A stretch of DNA of 64,000 bases from assembly GCF_000764305.2 (NCBI RefSeq), contig NW_025946531.1, positions 118,886 to 182,885 of the forward strand, given 5' to 3'. Shown in pieces: positions 1-12,700 of the stretch (position 1 is its first letter; each line of letters opens with the position of its first letter). The translations under genes were made by a program, and so were the position numbers. Under the pieces are notes generated by a model. It saw nothing but the letters and a program-made list of their open reading frames with translations, searched no databases and was not told the origin of the DNA. This DNA is from Hyalella azteca. Taxonomy: Eukaryota > Arthropoda > Malacostraca > Amphipoda > Hyalellidae.

Positions 1-704
1 TGAGATTCCTAGCAGAATCCACTGAAGGATTAATGAATAATGCGTCGTTTTTACGAGCATCTATGCGAGCGATGTTGTTTTGAGCTAACGGATTAATGTT
101 CGTGCCGTCGATAAAATTATCACATGAGAACCGGATTGCCGGGGTAAATCTCTCAGCAGACACTTCGCTATTCCGTTCAACTGGATGTGTATTGTGGAGT
201 ATATTCGGCTGCGGGTGTGCGTCTCCTGTGAGTCTCTGACAATCGTTGTCACTAAACGAATATAGATGATGGTGGTTGGCTGTACTCGTCATGTCCAAGC
301 TATCATACTCTTCCTTATTTATGCACGTATTATCATACTCGGTGTTTGTTTTACTGTTCAAGACACTATCAAAATTATTTTGCCGTTCTTCCCCTCGCGG
401 AGACCCCGAGATCATCTCTGAGCCATCCTTCAAATTTGAATATCGAACGCTCTGATAGGCGCCGACTCCAGGATTTCGAACGTCGTTGAGATCTGCGGCG
501 TGTGTCTCTGGAGGACGCGACGAGCTTGTCTCATTTCCGAAACTTCTGGATGCAAAAAGACCTGGTGATTCATAATTAACTTGGGTGTCACTGGTGTGTG
601 ACACCAGAGGGACTGTGACAGGTGTCGCTTCCTTTTCCGAAGAGTCTTCGCAAATCACGGCCAAGACAGGCGCCTTCACCGTCGCTGTCATAGGTATGGC
701 CTCG
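1..704 (-). CDS. Pdfr: PDFR exon: long cytoplasmic C-terminal tail (runs off window)
   Basis: An open frame of 234 codons follows a 3' splice site (CTTATAG) at 705-710 and continues past position 1 without a stop. The first base completes a codon with the two bases left by the helix-8 exon (AG+C, Ser), so the phase fits. The protein starts EAIPMTATVKAPVLAV and is rich in Ser, Thr, Asn and Asp, with a short His run and no hydrophobic segment, as expected for an intracellular tail carrying phosphorylation sites. Drosophila PDFR also has a long polar tail, but no specific motif is shared that I can name. Assignment to this gene rests on strand, order and phase. A separate gene starting here is possible but less likely. 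Confidence 0.7.
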
Positions 705-3700
705 CTATAAGATGGAGAAGAAGGGGTATATTAAAACAGCGGGTCATGTTCAGTGGTTGGAAGGAGTTACTAAATTTGAATGTTTTAAATGAAAATGATG
801 GAGTTTGAACAGAAGCAATTATGACAGTTAAATTTGATACGGCGGGTCATGTGCAGTTGTAATGGAGTTACTCGATATGAATGCTTCAGAAAAAAATCAC
901 AAAGAACGGTTAGCCATAATGACAGTCAATTTGACACGGCTTCATAAATTTTGTAAAGTTTCAATAGTCTGTTGCTTAGGAATAAAAATTGCGCAGATAG
1001 TCACCTAACTATAAGTAGGAAAGCGAAAGGCAATGTGAAAATTATCCGGCTGGACCTTAAATTTATGATCAATTTTGGATTCGATCAAAAATTGTATAAG
1101 ATGAACGGCTTTCATGCCGTGGAGAGTGATGCATAATGATCTATAAAGGAAAGTTGAAAGCGAGCAAATATTTTCCTGCTATCTAAAGTGAATGAGAAAA
1201 ATATTATGTTATAAAGTTCAGGAAGAAAAATCAATTTCAAACAGGACTCCATCGCCTCTAATCGTGCTGAGACATGACATGTTTAAGACACTATCGAAAT
1301 TATTTTGCCGTTCTTCCCCTCGCTTTTGCATATAATCTTCAGGGAAGGAAACATCATTCTGAACAAGAACTAGTGTTTCAAAGACGAGTTATCTGTAATA
1401 CATTATACTGAATAAGACGTAGTGTTTCAAAGACGAGTTATCTGTAATACATTATACTGAATAAGACGTAGGGTTTCAAAGACGAGTTATCTGTAATACA
1501 TTGTACTGAACATGAGGTAGGATTGTAAAAAACACAGTAGTAGTATTAACAAAAATATTTTCAAGTCCGCTATAATCACAGTTGCTTTCGTAGCTAGAAT
1601 ATTTTAATTTATAATATATAAACTTTCATGAAGACTGAAAATTGATTACGTGAGAGCAATTCAAATGACGCTCAGTAGAGCTCATCCATCGCCAAGTTTA
1701 CTGATAACCCCGCACTTGTGACCGCGGTGTGTCCTCCCGCTCATGATGATCTCTTGTACATCCGCACTTATTGGTAGGATGAGTGTTGTGACATGGAATT
1801 GTGGTGTTATGGTGGGAGTGTTGTGACATATGGTTGTGGTGTGTTGAGAGTGTTTTGTGTGGTGGTGTGGTGGGAGTGTTGTGACATATGGTTGTGGTGT
1901 GTTGAGAGTGTTTTGTGTGGTGTTATGGTGGGAGTGTTGTGACATATGGTTGTGGTGTGTTGAGAGTGTTTTGTGTGATGTTGTGGTGGGAGTGTTGTGA
2001 CATATGGTTGTGGTGTGTTGAGAGTGTTTTGTGTGGTGGTGTGGTGAGAGTGTTGTGGTGTGGGGTGTTGGTGGTGTGATGGGAGTGTTGCGATATGTTG
2101 TTGTGGTGTGGTGGCAGTATCGTGTTATAGCGTTTTAATTTGGTAGCAATTGTTGCAGGTGGCAAATTCATGCGAGTGAGAGTGTTCATTTGGATGTTTC
2201 TTATAAGTTTATTGGGCCTGATAGTAACATTAAACTATTGATGAGATTAAAATATAGGAGTAAGGAGTGTATGGTTTGTTTAGGTTGTTTGAGTTACATT
2301 CATATTCTTGGCTTCTAAATTTTCTTTCTAACTCTCGTTTTAATAATTTAAAAATAATAATTTGTGACAGCCTGATTTGTGCCATTCTGTATCTATACGT
2401 ACGTAAATACTATACGTAAATTTATTCATATTGTGTTTATTCTGATTTAAACTTTTTTCCTTGTGCGCTCTTCCGTTTGAATATTAAAATAATCTTACTG
2501 TTTGAGCATAGACACAAAAAAATTAGAGGATCAAAATATAGTTTTAGCCCCACCTCTGTACGTTGGTGGACATAGAGAAGCGTCGGGATGACTTGAAGAG
2601 ACTGCGACTGTGCGAGTAGTTAGTGCTGAACTTGCGCAGTGTGATGCGCACCTGCAGCACAAACAGTGATGATATATGCGTAGTGTGATGCGCACCTGCA
2701 GCACAAACAGTGATGATATATGCGTAGTGTGATGCGCGCCTGCAGCACAAACAGTGATGATATATGCGTGGTGTGATGCGCACCTGCAGCACAAACAGTG
2801 ATGATATATGCGTGGTGTGATGCGCACCTGCAGCACAAACAGTGATGATATATGCGTAATATGATGCGCACCTGCTGCTAATATGATGCGCATCTGCTGC
2901 TGATATGATGCGCACCTGCTGCGCGAACCATTACACTACTCGCGTAGTGTGATGCGCCCCAGCAGCACAAACGTGCACCGTAATGAGCACTCGACGCACT
3001 CACGGCTGCCGCAGCGCACTATAATGAGGCAGTACGGCTGCTGCTGCTGAGTGTTTATGTTGATGCTTGTGCGGTCTCTAGTAGACTTTCGGTGAGGGAA
3101 CCGCGCTCGAATAGGGCTGTAGAATAAAGACTTTAAGACTTGGTCATTATGATACAGGCGTATAGACATCCTCAACGTATGGCTGCTTTACCTTTAAGGC
3201 CTTGAATGTGAACCTTACGGATGAAGAAGCGCGGCTTTAGAAGTTCTCATGCTTTGTGTAATTCATGTCAGCGTAACAAAATGAAAACAAAACTAATTCT
3301 TGTTTACCAAAAATAAAATTAAAATTATGAAAATTCATCTCACAATATACATTCCAAATTGAGTTAATGTGGAAAACTTCCCACTTTCCACAACACTCGT
3401 ACATAATTCACTAACTCACGTGGCTGGCTTTTCAGGCTAATTACTTGTCCAAAAGTGCAAATGAAATTCCAAACGAGCAATATAGGAGCTCATTTTTCAG
3501 TTTGGCAACAAGCAATTTCCTGGCGGGGAGAAACGCCAGCTCATTTCATCATTTCGACAGCTTTATTAGGCGACTATTCGTAACCATTCGTAACTATTCG
3601 TGAGCATTCGTCTCAATTGCAAGGAATAAATCAGGCTCATTGCGGTCGTTAGGAGACGCAAGGCACTAGTCTGATCAAGCTCAGCCTCAGCCCGCATTTT

Positions 3701-6700
3701 GACCTCAACATCGGTTAATGTCATTTTCGATTTTATTCTAAATTGAAATTTGCGAAGCAGTTTAGAAAAAATTTTGATATCGTATTATTTATGATGACAT
3801 TTATTGGGATGTTTCTTATATTGAAAACAACTGATATCGGTGCTTTGAATCTGATTTTTTTTTGTAATTGTTCATAATGGTTTAAAATTTAATCTAAAAC
3901 GTTCAAAACAAACCTATGTTCTGACTTCTGAATAACGGTGGGTTCCAAGGGATCAAAGTTATCTTAGATAAAATTTGTTAAGGCAAAAAGCTGAATATTT
4001 TTCTTTTTTTTTCAGTCATACTTTAAAAACTAAAAAACTTTAATCGAGAAACATTTATCGCTAGAAATTATTGATACTTAATTTAATGTTATTATGAAAA
4101 AATTTAATTTTCAAATAATTTTATCAGTCAAAAGTCGGACATGAAGTTACGTCGACTTGGTTGGTCACTTGAGACAATTTCAGCATTTCTAGATATGAAA
4201 TTGAATCCAAAAGACGTGCTATGAACTTTAATGGCCTACTCAGATGCGGCCACGGCAGGTCGTGATATGCGAGGCTTGTTATGTATCACCGTTTTGACTG
4301 CACCAATATCTGCCATCTTCTAAAAGTAGCTCCATTAAATAGTTATGGAAGAGTTTGTTGCCGCCACGGGAAGCTTTTCTTAATTTCCTAATGTTCGGGA
4401 AGTCAATGTGATAGAAATTTGGACCTAATTCTTTTATTTAGTTAATATGATATGATTGGTCTACGGACATATTCAAATGATTACACATTGGTTCTCAGTT
4501 CATTTATAAAGTAATCAACTTATTTTTTCGATTCTTTCGAGTATTCCTGCAAATTTTTTCGATTCCGTCGTGGGTAATTCAATTAGAATTACCCACGCAC
4601 ATCTTGGTTACGCAAAATTATAAAATTTTGATTCATATCGCCATTTCCTTCCTTAATTATCCTCGCACATCCTGATTTCGTAAACACATAAAACTGTGAG
4701 GAATTTCACTCTTCCGTGAATGAATTACCGCGCAATGATTGGTTACGAATACACACAAAATGAGACGAATTTCCCTTTTTTCTGAATGAATTACCCACGC
4801 ACCTCATATGGTTACTTATTCATAAAAACCGTGCAGAATTTAGCGTTTTTTTGCAGGAATTACCCACGCACCTCATGGTTACTCAATTATATTATACATA
4901 AAAACCGTGCTGAATTTTGCGGTCTTGTGCACGAATTTTCCACGCTCTTCATGGTTACTTATACATAAAAACCGTGCTGAATTTCTTGATTTTATGCATG
5001 ATTTCCCACGCTCTTCATGGTTACTTATGCATTAAAACCATGCTGAATTTTGTGGTTTTGTGCATCGATTACCAACGCTCTTCATTGTCACTAATGCATT
5101 AAAACCATGCTGAATTTCCCTATTATGCGCATGAATTACAAGCGCACCTCTTGGTTGAGGAAGCAGTAGATGAGCGCCACGAAGAAGCCCTGGAAGGAAG
5201 TAAGGATTGTGTTGAAGTAGCTCCAGGCTGCGAAGGTCCAGGCCCGCTGGTCCAGTAGTGATGACACCATCTGCAGGCTGTTAGTGATGCCCAGCAGCGG
5301 CAGCAGCACTATTGCTGCACGCACCGCTTTCCTGCGTGTCATAACAACAGCACTTATCAGCACTAATGTATTTTTTATCATTTATCAGCACTAATAGCGT
5401 ATTATTGAGCTGGCATGACGACCAGCAGCAGCACTATTGCTGCACGCACAGCTTTCCTGCGTGTCAAAACAACAGCATTTCTCTGCATATTATTATTAGT
5501 AACGTATTATTGTGCGCTGTTGAATTACTTTTATGTTGTTTTCAGTAATTATGCATATTATTCTAGGCTAAAGCAACGCTTTTCTACGTGTCAAACAACA
5601 GCATTAATCAGCACTGATAAGGTAATACGGTGCCGGCGTGATGCATATAGCAGTGGCAGCAGCACCATAGCACACCTATTTATTAATAGTTAATAATTGG
5701 TGGATTGAATAAAATAAAATGCTACTGATGCTATATATTGACGGATGATACGTAGCATTAGTGGAACACAGCGAGTTACCTGGTGGTCCACGATACAAAA
5801 ATGTTTGTGAAACCCTGTATTATATTAAATTTGTTTAGTTTAAAGCAATGTTGGGGAAATTTTTAATATTCAATATTACAACCTATTCAGCTTTCCGTAT
5901 TATATGATCGTTAATCATTGGAATCATTCAAGAATCGATGTTAAGAACAGTTTCAATATTCAAGCTTATTAGCTGATGTGCCGTTGGATAGTAAGCATGG
6001 TTATAATTGCTTAATACTAATTAAAATAAATTGTTAGCTATGAAATCATCAGTAAAACTTTTTCATCTCCAGCAAGCTTCACCAACACATAGGCTGCGTT
6101 CACACTAATCAAAGGCCATATTCTATGAAATCATTACGGTGATCGCAATTTGTCTGATGACCATATATTGCAATTTATCATAAATCGTTGCAAAGTAAAT
6201 CATACCATCATTAATCCTATTATCTCAAATCCTAGCATCATAAATCCTAACATCATAAATCCTAACATTATTAATCCTAGTATCATGAATCCTAACATCA
6301 TAAATCCTAGCATCATAAATCCTGGCATCATAAATCCTAGCATCATAAATTCTAGCATCATGAATCCTAACATCATAAATCCTAGCATCACAAATCCTAG
6401 CATCGTAAATCCTAGCACCATAAATCCTAGCATCATAAATTTTAGCATCATGAATCCTAACATCAAAAATCCTAGCATCACAAATCCCAGCTTCATAAAT
6501 CTTAGCATCATAAATCCTAGCATTATAAATCCTAGCATCATGAATCCTAACATCATAAATCCTAGCATCACAAATCCTAGCATCATAAATCCTAGCATCA
6601 TAAATCATGACACCATAAATCCTAGCGTCATAAATCCTAGCATCATAAATCCTAGCAACATAAATCCTTGCATCATAAATCCTCGCATCATAATCCTAAA

Positions 6701-9700
6701 TCCTAGCAACATAAATTCTTGCATAAATCCTAGCATCATAAATCCTGGCATCATAAATCCTAGCATCATAAATCCTAGCACCATAAATCCTAGCATCATG
6801 AATCCTAACATCATAAATCCCAGCATCGTAAATCCTAGCACCATAAATCCTAGCATCATGAATCCTAACATCATAAATCCCAGCATCGTAAATCCTAGCA
6901 CCATAAATCCTAGCATCATAAATCTTAGCATCATAAATCCTAACATCAAAAATCCTAGCATCACAAATCCTAGCGTCATGAATCCTAACATCATAAATCC
7001 AAGCATCATAAATCCTAGTATCATAAATCCTAGCATCATAAATCCTAACACCATAAATCCTAGCATCATAAATCCTAGCATCATAAATCCCAGCATCATA
7101 AATCGTAGCATCATAAATCCTAGCATCATAAATCCTAGCAACATAAATCCTTGCATCATAAATCCTCGCATCATAATCCTAAATCCTAGCAACATAAATT
7201 CTTGCATCATAAATCCTCGCATCATAATCCTAAATCCTAGCAACATAAATTCTTGCATCATAAATCCTCGCATCATAATCCTTAATCCTAGCATCATAAA
7301 TCCTAGCATCATAAATTCTAATATCATAAATTCTAGCGTCATAAATTCTAACATCATAAATCCTAGCATCATAAATCCTAGCACCATAAATCCCAGAATC
7401 GTAAATCCTAACAGCACTGTCATCGGGCCACGTAAGTTGAGGGCTAATTTTTGTACCCTATCTGTGAACAGAAATTTGATAGCTAAACGCTTATAAAATT
7501 TAATCGATCGCAATTTTTTTTAGCATTTGACTGCAAAAATTCTACCGACAATTAACGTGCACAGGAATATTGTACAGAAAATTGGAATTAGATCTGGGGT
7601 CGGGGGAATCGGCCACGAGAAAAATGCAATGATATATCCGGCATAACGCTTTCTCTTAGTGATAGGTAAATTCAGTGTGTTTTGGTTTCATCTTTGTGCT
7701 GAAATCGAGAACCAATTTAGATACACAAGAGAAAATTGCTATTTTTATTAGATTTTTATTAGTCGAACTCACAGGAAATACGTTTTTCTCTCGAATCTTT
7801 AGAGTCAAAACGATCTGTAGGTTGAGGACGCTTCACATGTACACATTTTCCATTAACATTTTCCAAAGCAAGCTGCGCAATCTATGTTGTTTTAAGTTAC
7901 ACCTTTGTTAATAGACTGAATTAGAAGTATTGATTTGACATTTTTATTTGAATTCAGATTTCCAGTTACCTATGTTTTTCAATATGCCTTTTTGATTTCA
8001 TTTCACGTCTATTGCATGGAGCTTTTGTTTTGAATGCAGCACTAAATTGCTATTTAAACATTTAAAAAGACTATAATCAAGCAGAAAAAATATTTTGGTG
8101 TTGGAAATTAAAGGTAAATTGACTGTGAGCAGCGCTACTGTTCAGATGCGGCTAATTAAATCCTCACAGGTAAAAATGCGTGCCGAAAGCATATTGTACT
8201 CGATTAATAAGTAAAAATTGTTCAAAATGTCAGCCTTCAAATTATAGTGAATGTACGAGTTTTTTCTTTGCTTTTTATAGCATATTATTTAAGGTAGGCC
8301 TTAATTAATTAAAATCCTGACCGCTCCAGATTTTTAATATAAATTCTATAATTTGAATATCTCATTAAAATAAATCTGAGCAACATGTAATCCTATAAAG
8401 CTAATGCGAAGGAAAACTAAACTAAAGAATTACTAGAGGGAAATTAACTAAATTTGAAGGACTCACTTGACTTGCTGCGTCTCCGTAGACACGCTCGCCT
8501 TCAGTTTCGTGATGAGTACCCGCAGGATGTTGAGTAGGAACAGCAGGTTCGTCTGGAAATTACATGTAGAAAGTTTGTTAACATTTGCCAGCAACATCTC
8601 TACGTCTCTGAGTCGATTAGCCGAATAGTGCTTCATTTTTGTAACACTTCTCTTCAACTTCACTTCTTGTTGTGTGTTGGTCTGCTACAAATCATATAAT
8701 TGATATTTAACACACTTCTACCCATGGTTGAATTAATAGTATTAATTCAACCATGCTTCTACCCGTCCAATCGATCTGAAATTGTGCACACTTGCGTAAA
8801 GTCAGAGACAATGCTTGAATCAATTGGCAGAATAAATAATTTAAAATATTTAATAATTTGTTTCATATTAACAAAATTTCAAAAATAATTTATTTACATA
8901 TTTAAAAATGAAATAATAAATTCATTGCGCATGTGTAACATCGGAGACATTGGCAAGTTTAGAAGTGTTGTCTCTGAAAAGTAATTTTTAAAAGCACGTT
9001 TATTTAGGTTCATCAAAGTACAATTCGAATTTAATGTGTTATTTCCCATTACTTCGACTTAGCAGCTGGGGCTGAAAAGCGGTTTTCACACATTCTTTGT
9101 AAGGCCGTTAAAATCATGGATATTAGGATTTAAACAGAAATTAGAAATCGTGTAGCGATATAACAGAGATTTTGTACAGGCACATAGGAAAAACTCGAAG
9201 CCAGTGCAATTGCATGAAAAATATATTCTCACATTCGCCAACGTTGAGAGTTCGACGCAAAAAATCCTAAACCAATCCTGATAGGAAATACACATGTTTT
9301 CAAATTGCAATTTTAAAGGTAATAATTTCAAAGTGTATATTGGAGCAAATTCCCAAACTTTATGCCTCAATTCAAAGCTGCCTCACTCACTGAGGCAGCT
9401 GCCTTACTGATGCTAACTCAGTCCTGTGACTTAAGCAATTAACTTGAAACACACCGCGGGATTGTGGGTAGCGTTTGTGGTCACGGGCAAAAATTCCGGC
9501 ACTTCTGTCACGGGGATATGACAACCACAATAATTTCTCGCTGATAGGCTCGTCTTGACTTTTCTGACTTTTCTTTTTGACTTGACTTTTCTGGCGCTGA
9601 ATGCGTGATTCTCAACTCTAAATGCAAAATTTATGATCTTATTGTCGTAAATTTTTGAACTTTTCTTCATTAATATACCCTTAACCGCCGTATGCCGCTC

Positions 9701-12700
9701 TCCAGGAACATAATTTTCAACTTAAATTATACGTAAACTATTGCATGAGCGTAGCAACCTGAGGACGTTTGTAGGCAATAGAGAACATTTTAAAGTTGTC
9801 GTACGTGGCGGCAACCATCAGTGCAAGTCATTTTGCGCTCACTAGAACGTTTCCTTTTTAGGATGTAGGCGCGTGACAATATTGCTCCGATTACTCGTGT
9901 CAGGCGGTAGAGGGTTAAAACCTTAATATTTAAATGTAAACTTTCGCCTCTCAATGTATTTTTCCTTCTATTACTGTAAATTTTTGTCTTTTTTTCTGAA
10001 ACATTGTCTTCTTCGTAAACTGTAGTTTTCAGTAGTGCTTGCGACCTTGATTTTTGCTGTATTTGTTTCAATCTAATGTATATTAGCAAAGACATTCAGC
10101 AGGCTGTCATTACGCGACTAGAAAGATCACAAAAACTTGTTATCATCCGCATTAGATAATTGCAGCTTCTGGGGAAGTACTAAACCTCAAATGGCAATAC
10201 TAAAATTACTCACAGATGCTAGATGAAATAGTTATTTTATCTAATATAGATTATTTTTCGTTCGTAGATACGTAGGAACTGTACGTATATAATGATTATG
10301 TACAGTGTTTTTTTCAAAATAATTTGTCAAGATAGGAAATAATATATATTGATAAATGAGACACTAAACGTTATGTTTTTCATGTTAAAAATCTGGCGTA
10401 ATTATTTTACCTATGATAGTGAAAAATATCGAATTGATAAAATGAAATGATACTGTCTAGCAGCATCGTCCGCTCAAAGTGAAATTTAATGCCCAACAAT
10501 GTCACAATTTCAATATAAACAATCGCTACTACGCTTCCTCTCCTCGAAAAGGTCGCGTGTGATGTAAAAGCTGAACCTATAATAATTGATTGTATGAGAA
10601 GAGTTCGCCTAAAACAACATCATATTTCATTTATTACATAATTTGATACTTGATGTTGTAAAATTAATATGTATGATAAGTGCAATATGTCTATATTCCA
10701 TTACACTTATTCCGCTTAGTTTACACATTATATAAATTACTTTGGCATAATGACTTCTTAATTGATATTTGGGCAAGTGTAGACATGGAGGATGGTAGCC
10801 TCGCGAATTCTTGTGCAAAACGATATTCTTTGCATTCCATATTGTGAATAGCCTGTTTATTAATATGGATATTCAAGATCCGGATTAAATATTTATATGT
10901 AATTATTGGGCCATTCTCCTTTTTATAATATTTTTATATTTATATATCGTGCTCTATCATCAAAGGAAATGAAGACTAAATAAGCAGTTAAACGCTCAAA
11001 AGAATTGCATTGTACTGTATTAATTTCAATTCTCCCGCGAACCCATCACCGAAAGTTCGTTCCTAGTATCAAACTGCACGAGCTTCCTCGCAGCTTTTAC
11101 GCTTATTGCAGCAAAGTCGAAAGTTCCGTAGACATTTCCAGACTATTGCAGCATCGCAAGCTTCTCAACTTATACAACGGCATATCACTCAGAAAAACAA
11201 ACGAGACTTTGTCCAAATTTGCAATGTGTGCGTCACCTTGACCTAGTGCTCCCCCTGGCAAAATGGCGTATATCAGTGCTACGTGCAGAAAGAACTATTC
11301 ACTATTTAGACAACACGACACATTGATTATTCTGAGTACCAGGCTGCTGAAGTCGGCTTTTCCTGGAGCTTTGGTGCCGCGCGCATTCCGGCCAAATTGA
11401 AAAGTTTGCGTTCCGAAATGCCTTCCTTGCATTATCTTAATTCGTTTCAAATATACAAAAAAACGCGTATTGCGAATCGAGTTCACGTGAAAGCACTCAC
11501 AGTGAATACGTGCCTCGAATTATTGGAACTGATTATTAATATTTAATGTATTTATAGAAATTTGAAACAGTCGCCCTAGCAGACTAATATTTTATTATTT
11601 TATAATCTTACTATTATATTGTATTTTATTATATCATCAGTGCATTATTAACGGGAAGATCGTACTCGACTAAATTCTCTTTCAACCCGTAATGATTTTA
11701 CCATTAGCATCGCGATACTTACCTTGTGGTCATTTTTATTTATTTATTTTATTTGTATTCATGGCATTTGTATTATTATCGGGATTCTAGATTCCACTGT
11801 TCTAAAGCCGCCAGCCTTTGGAACAGTGGTGGCAGTAGAGTGGCAGTATTGTGAAACTGCATCATTGCATGGCAAGCTTCTCTTAACGACATGACACGCC
11901 CCATGCCTGTACTAACTGTCCACCCTACCCGGTGATTGTTTCAACCCGGTGATTGTTAAATCCGTCCTTCTACCCGGCGTCGGTTGCAACAGCCCCCAGA
12001 GCGGCCGTGATGCCTGAGGTGTGATGATAGCGACCCTGGGGTGTGATGATAGCGACCCTGGGGTGTGATGATAGCGACCCTGGGGTGTGATGATAGCGAG
12101 CCTGAGACAGCAGGTATGGTGCGCTGACAGCAGGTATGGTGCGCTGACAGCAGGCATGGTTCACTGACAGCAGGTATGGTGCGCTGACAGCAGGTATGGT
12201 GCACTGACAGCAGGTATGGTGCGGAGACAGCAGACGTGCCCAAGTTCCTACGATTTATGTTCATTGCCAATTAGTCACTTTTCATGCTTCATTTGTCATG
12301 TTCAGCTTTATCTCACCTACAGCCGTCATTTTCGAATGAAATGCTCTGCTTTGTGAAAAAAAAAACTAAATTCTCCCCGATCAAAGAGTATTTTTTAGCT
12401 CTCTGGTCTCGTTGGGTCAATTTATATTTCGCCCATATGTCAAAAAATTAGGAATATATTCATCGCATTTTTTACATTTAAAAGTTTTTCTCGCCTAAAA
12501 GCGTTGTTCATAACATCTTCCACTATGGCTTGAATAATAAAATGCCGTGCCCGCTAATGCGGCAACACAATCTAGCCCAACGTCCTTTTATTTTCTACAC
12601 CGAAAACAGCGACCATTAATATCTGCCTGCATGCCTTGATTCTAGGTAGCCTTCAATAAAAAATGTTTCCTATGAAAGAAATAGCGTTAAAAACTCCGCT

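Larger units (their letters stand above)
705..2553 (-). other. Intron between helix-8 exon and tail exon
   Basis: Donor GTGGGG at 2553 and acceptor CTTATAG at 705-710. The intron holds a stray copy of part of the tail exon (1281-1323), a 49-bp tandem repeat (about 1358-1521) and a GT-rich minisatellite (about 1782-2112). Nothing else was recognised. Confidence 0.6.

Noticed and set aside
6150..7496. A 448-codon Asn-Pro-Ser-Ile-rich open frame on the plus strand, with long Met-Leu-Gly-Phe frames opposite
   Set aside because: Wholly produced by a stop-free 15-bp tandem repeat; no domain, splice context or non-repetitive coding sequence.
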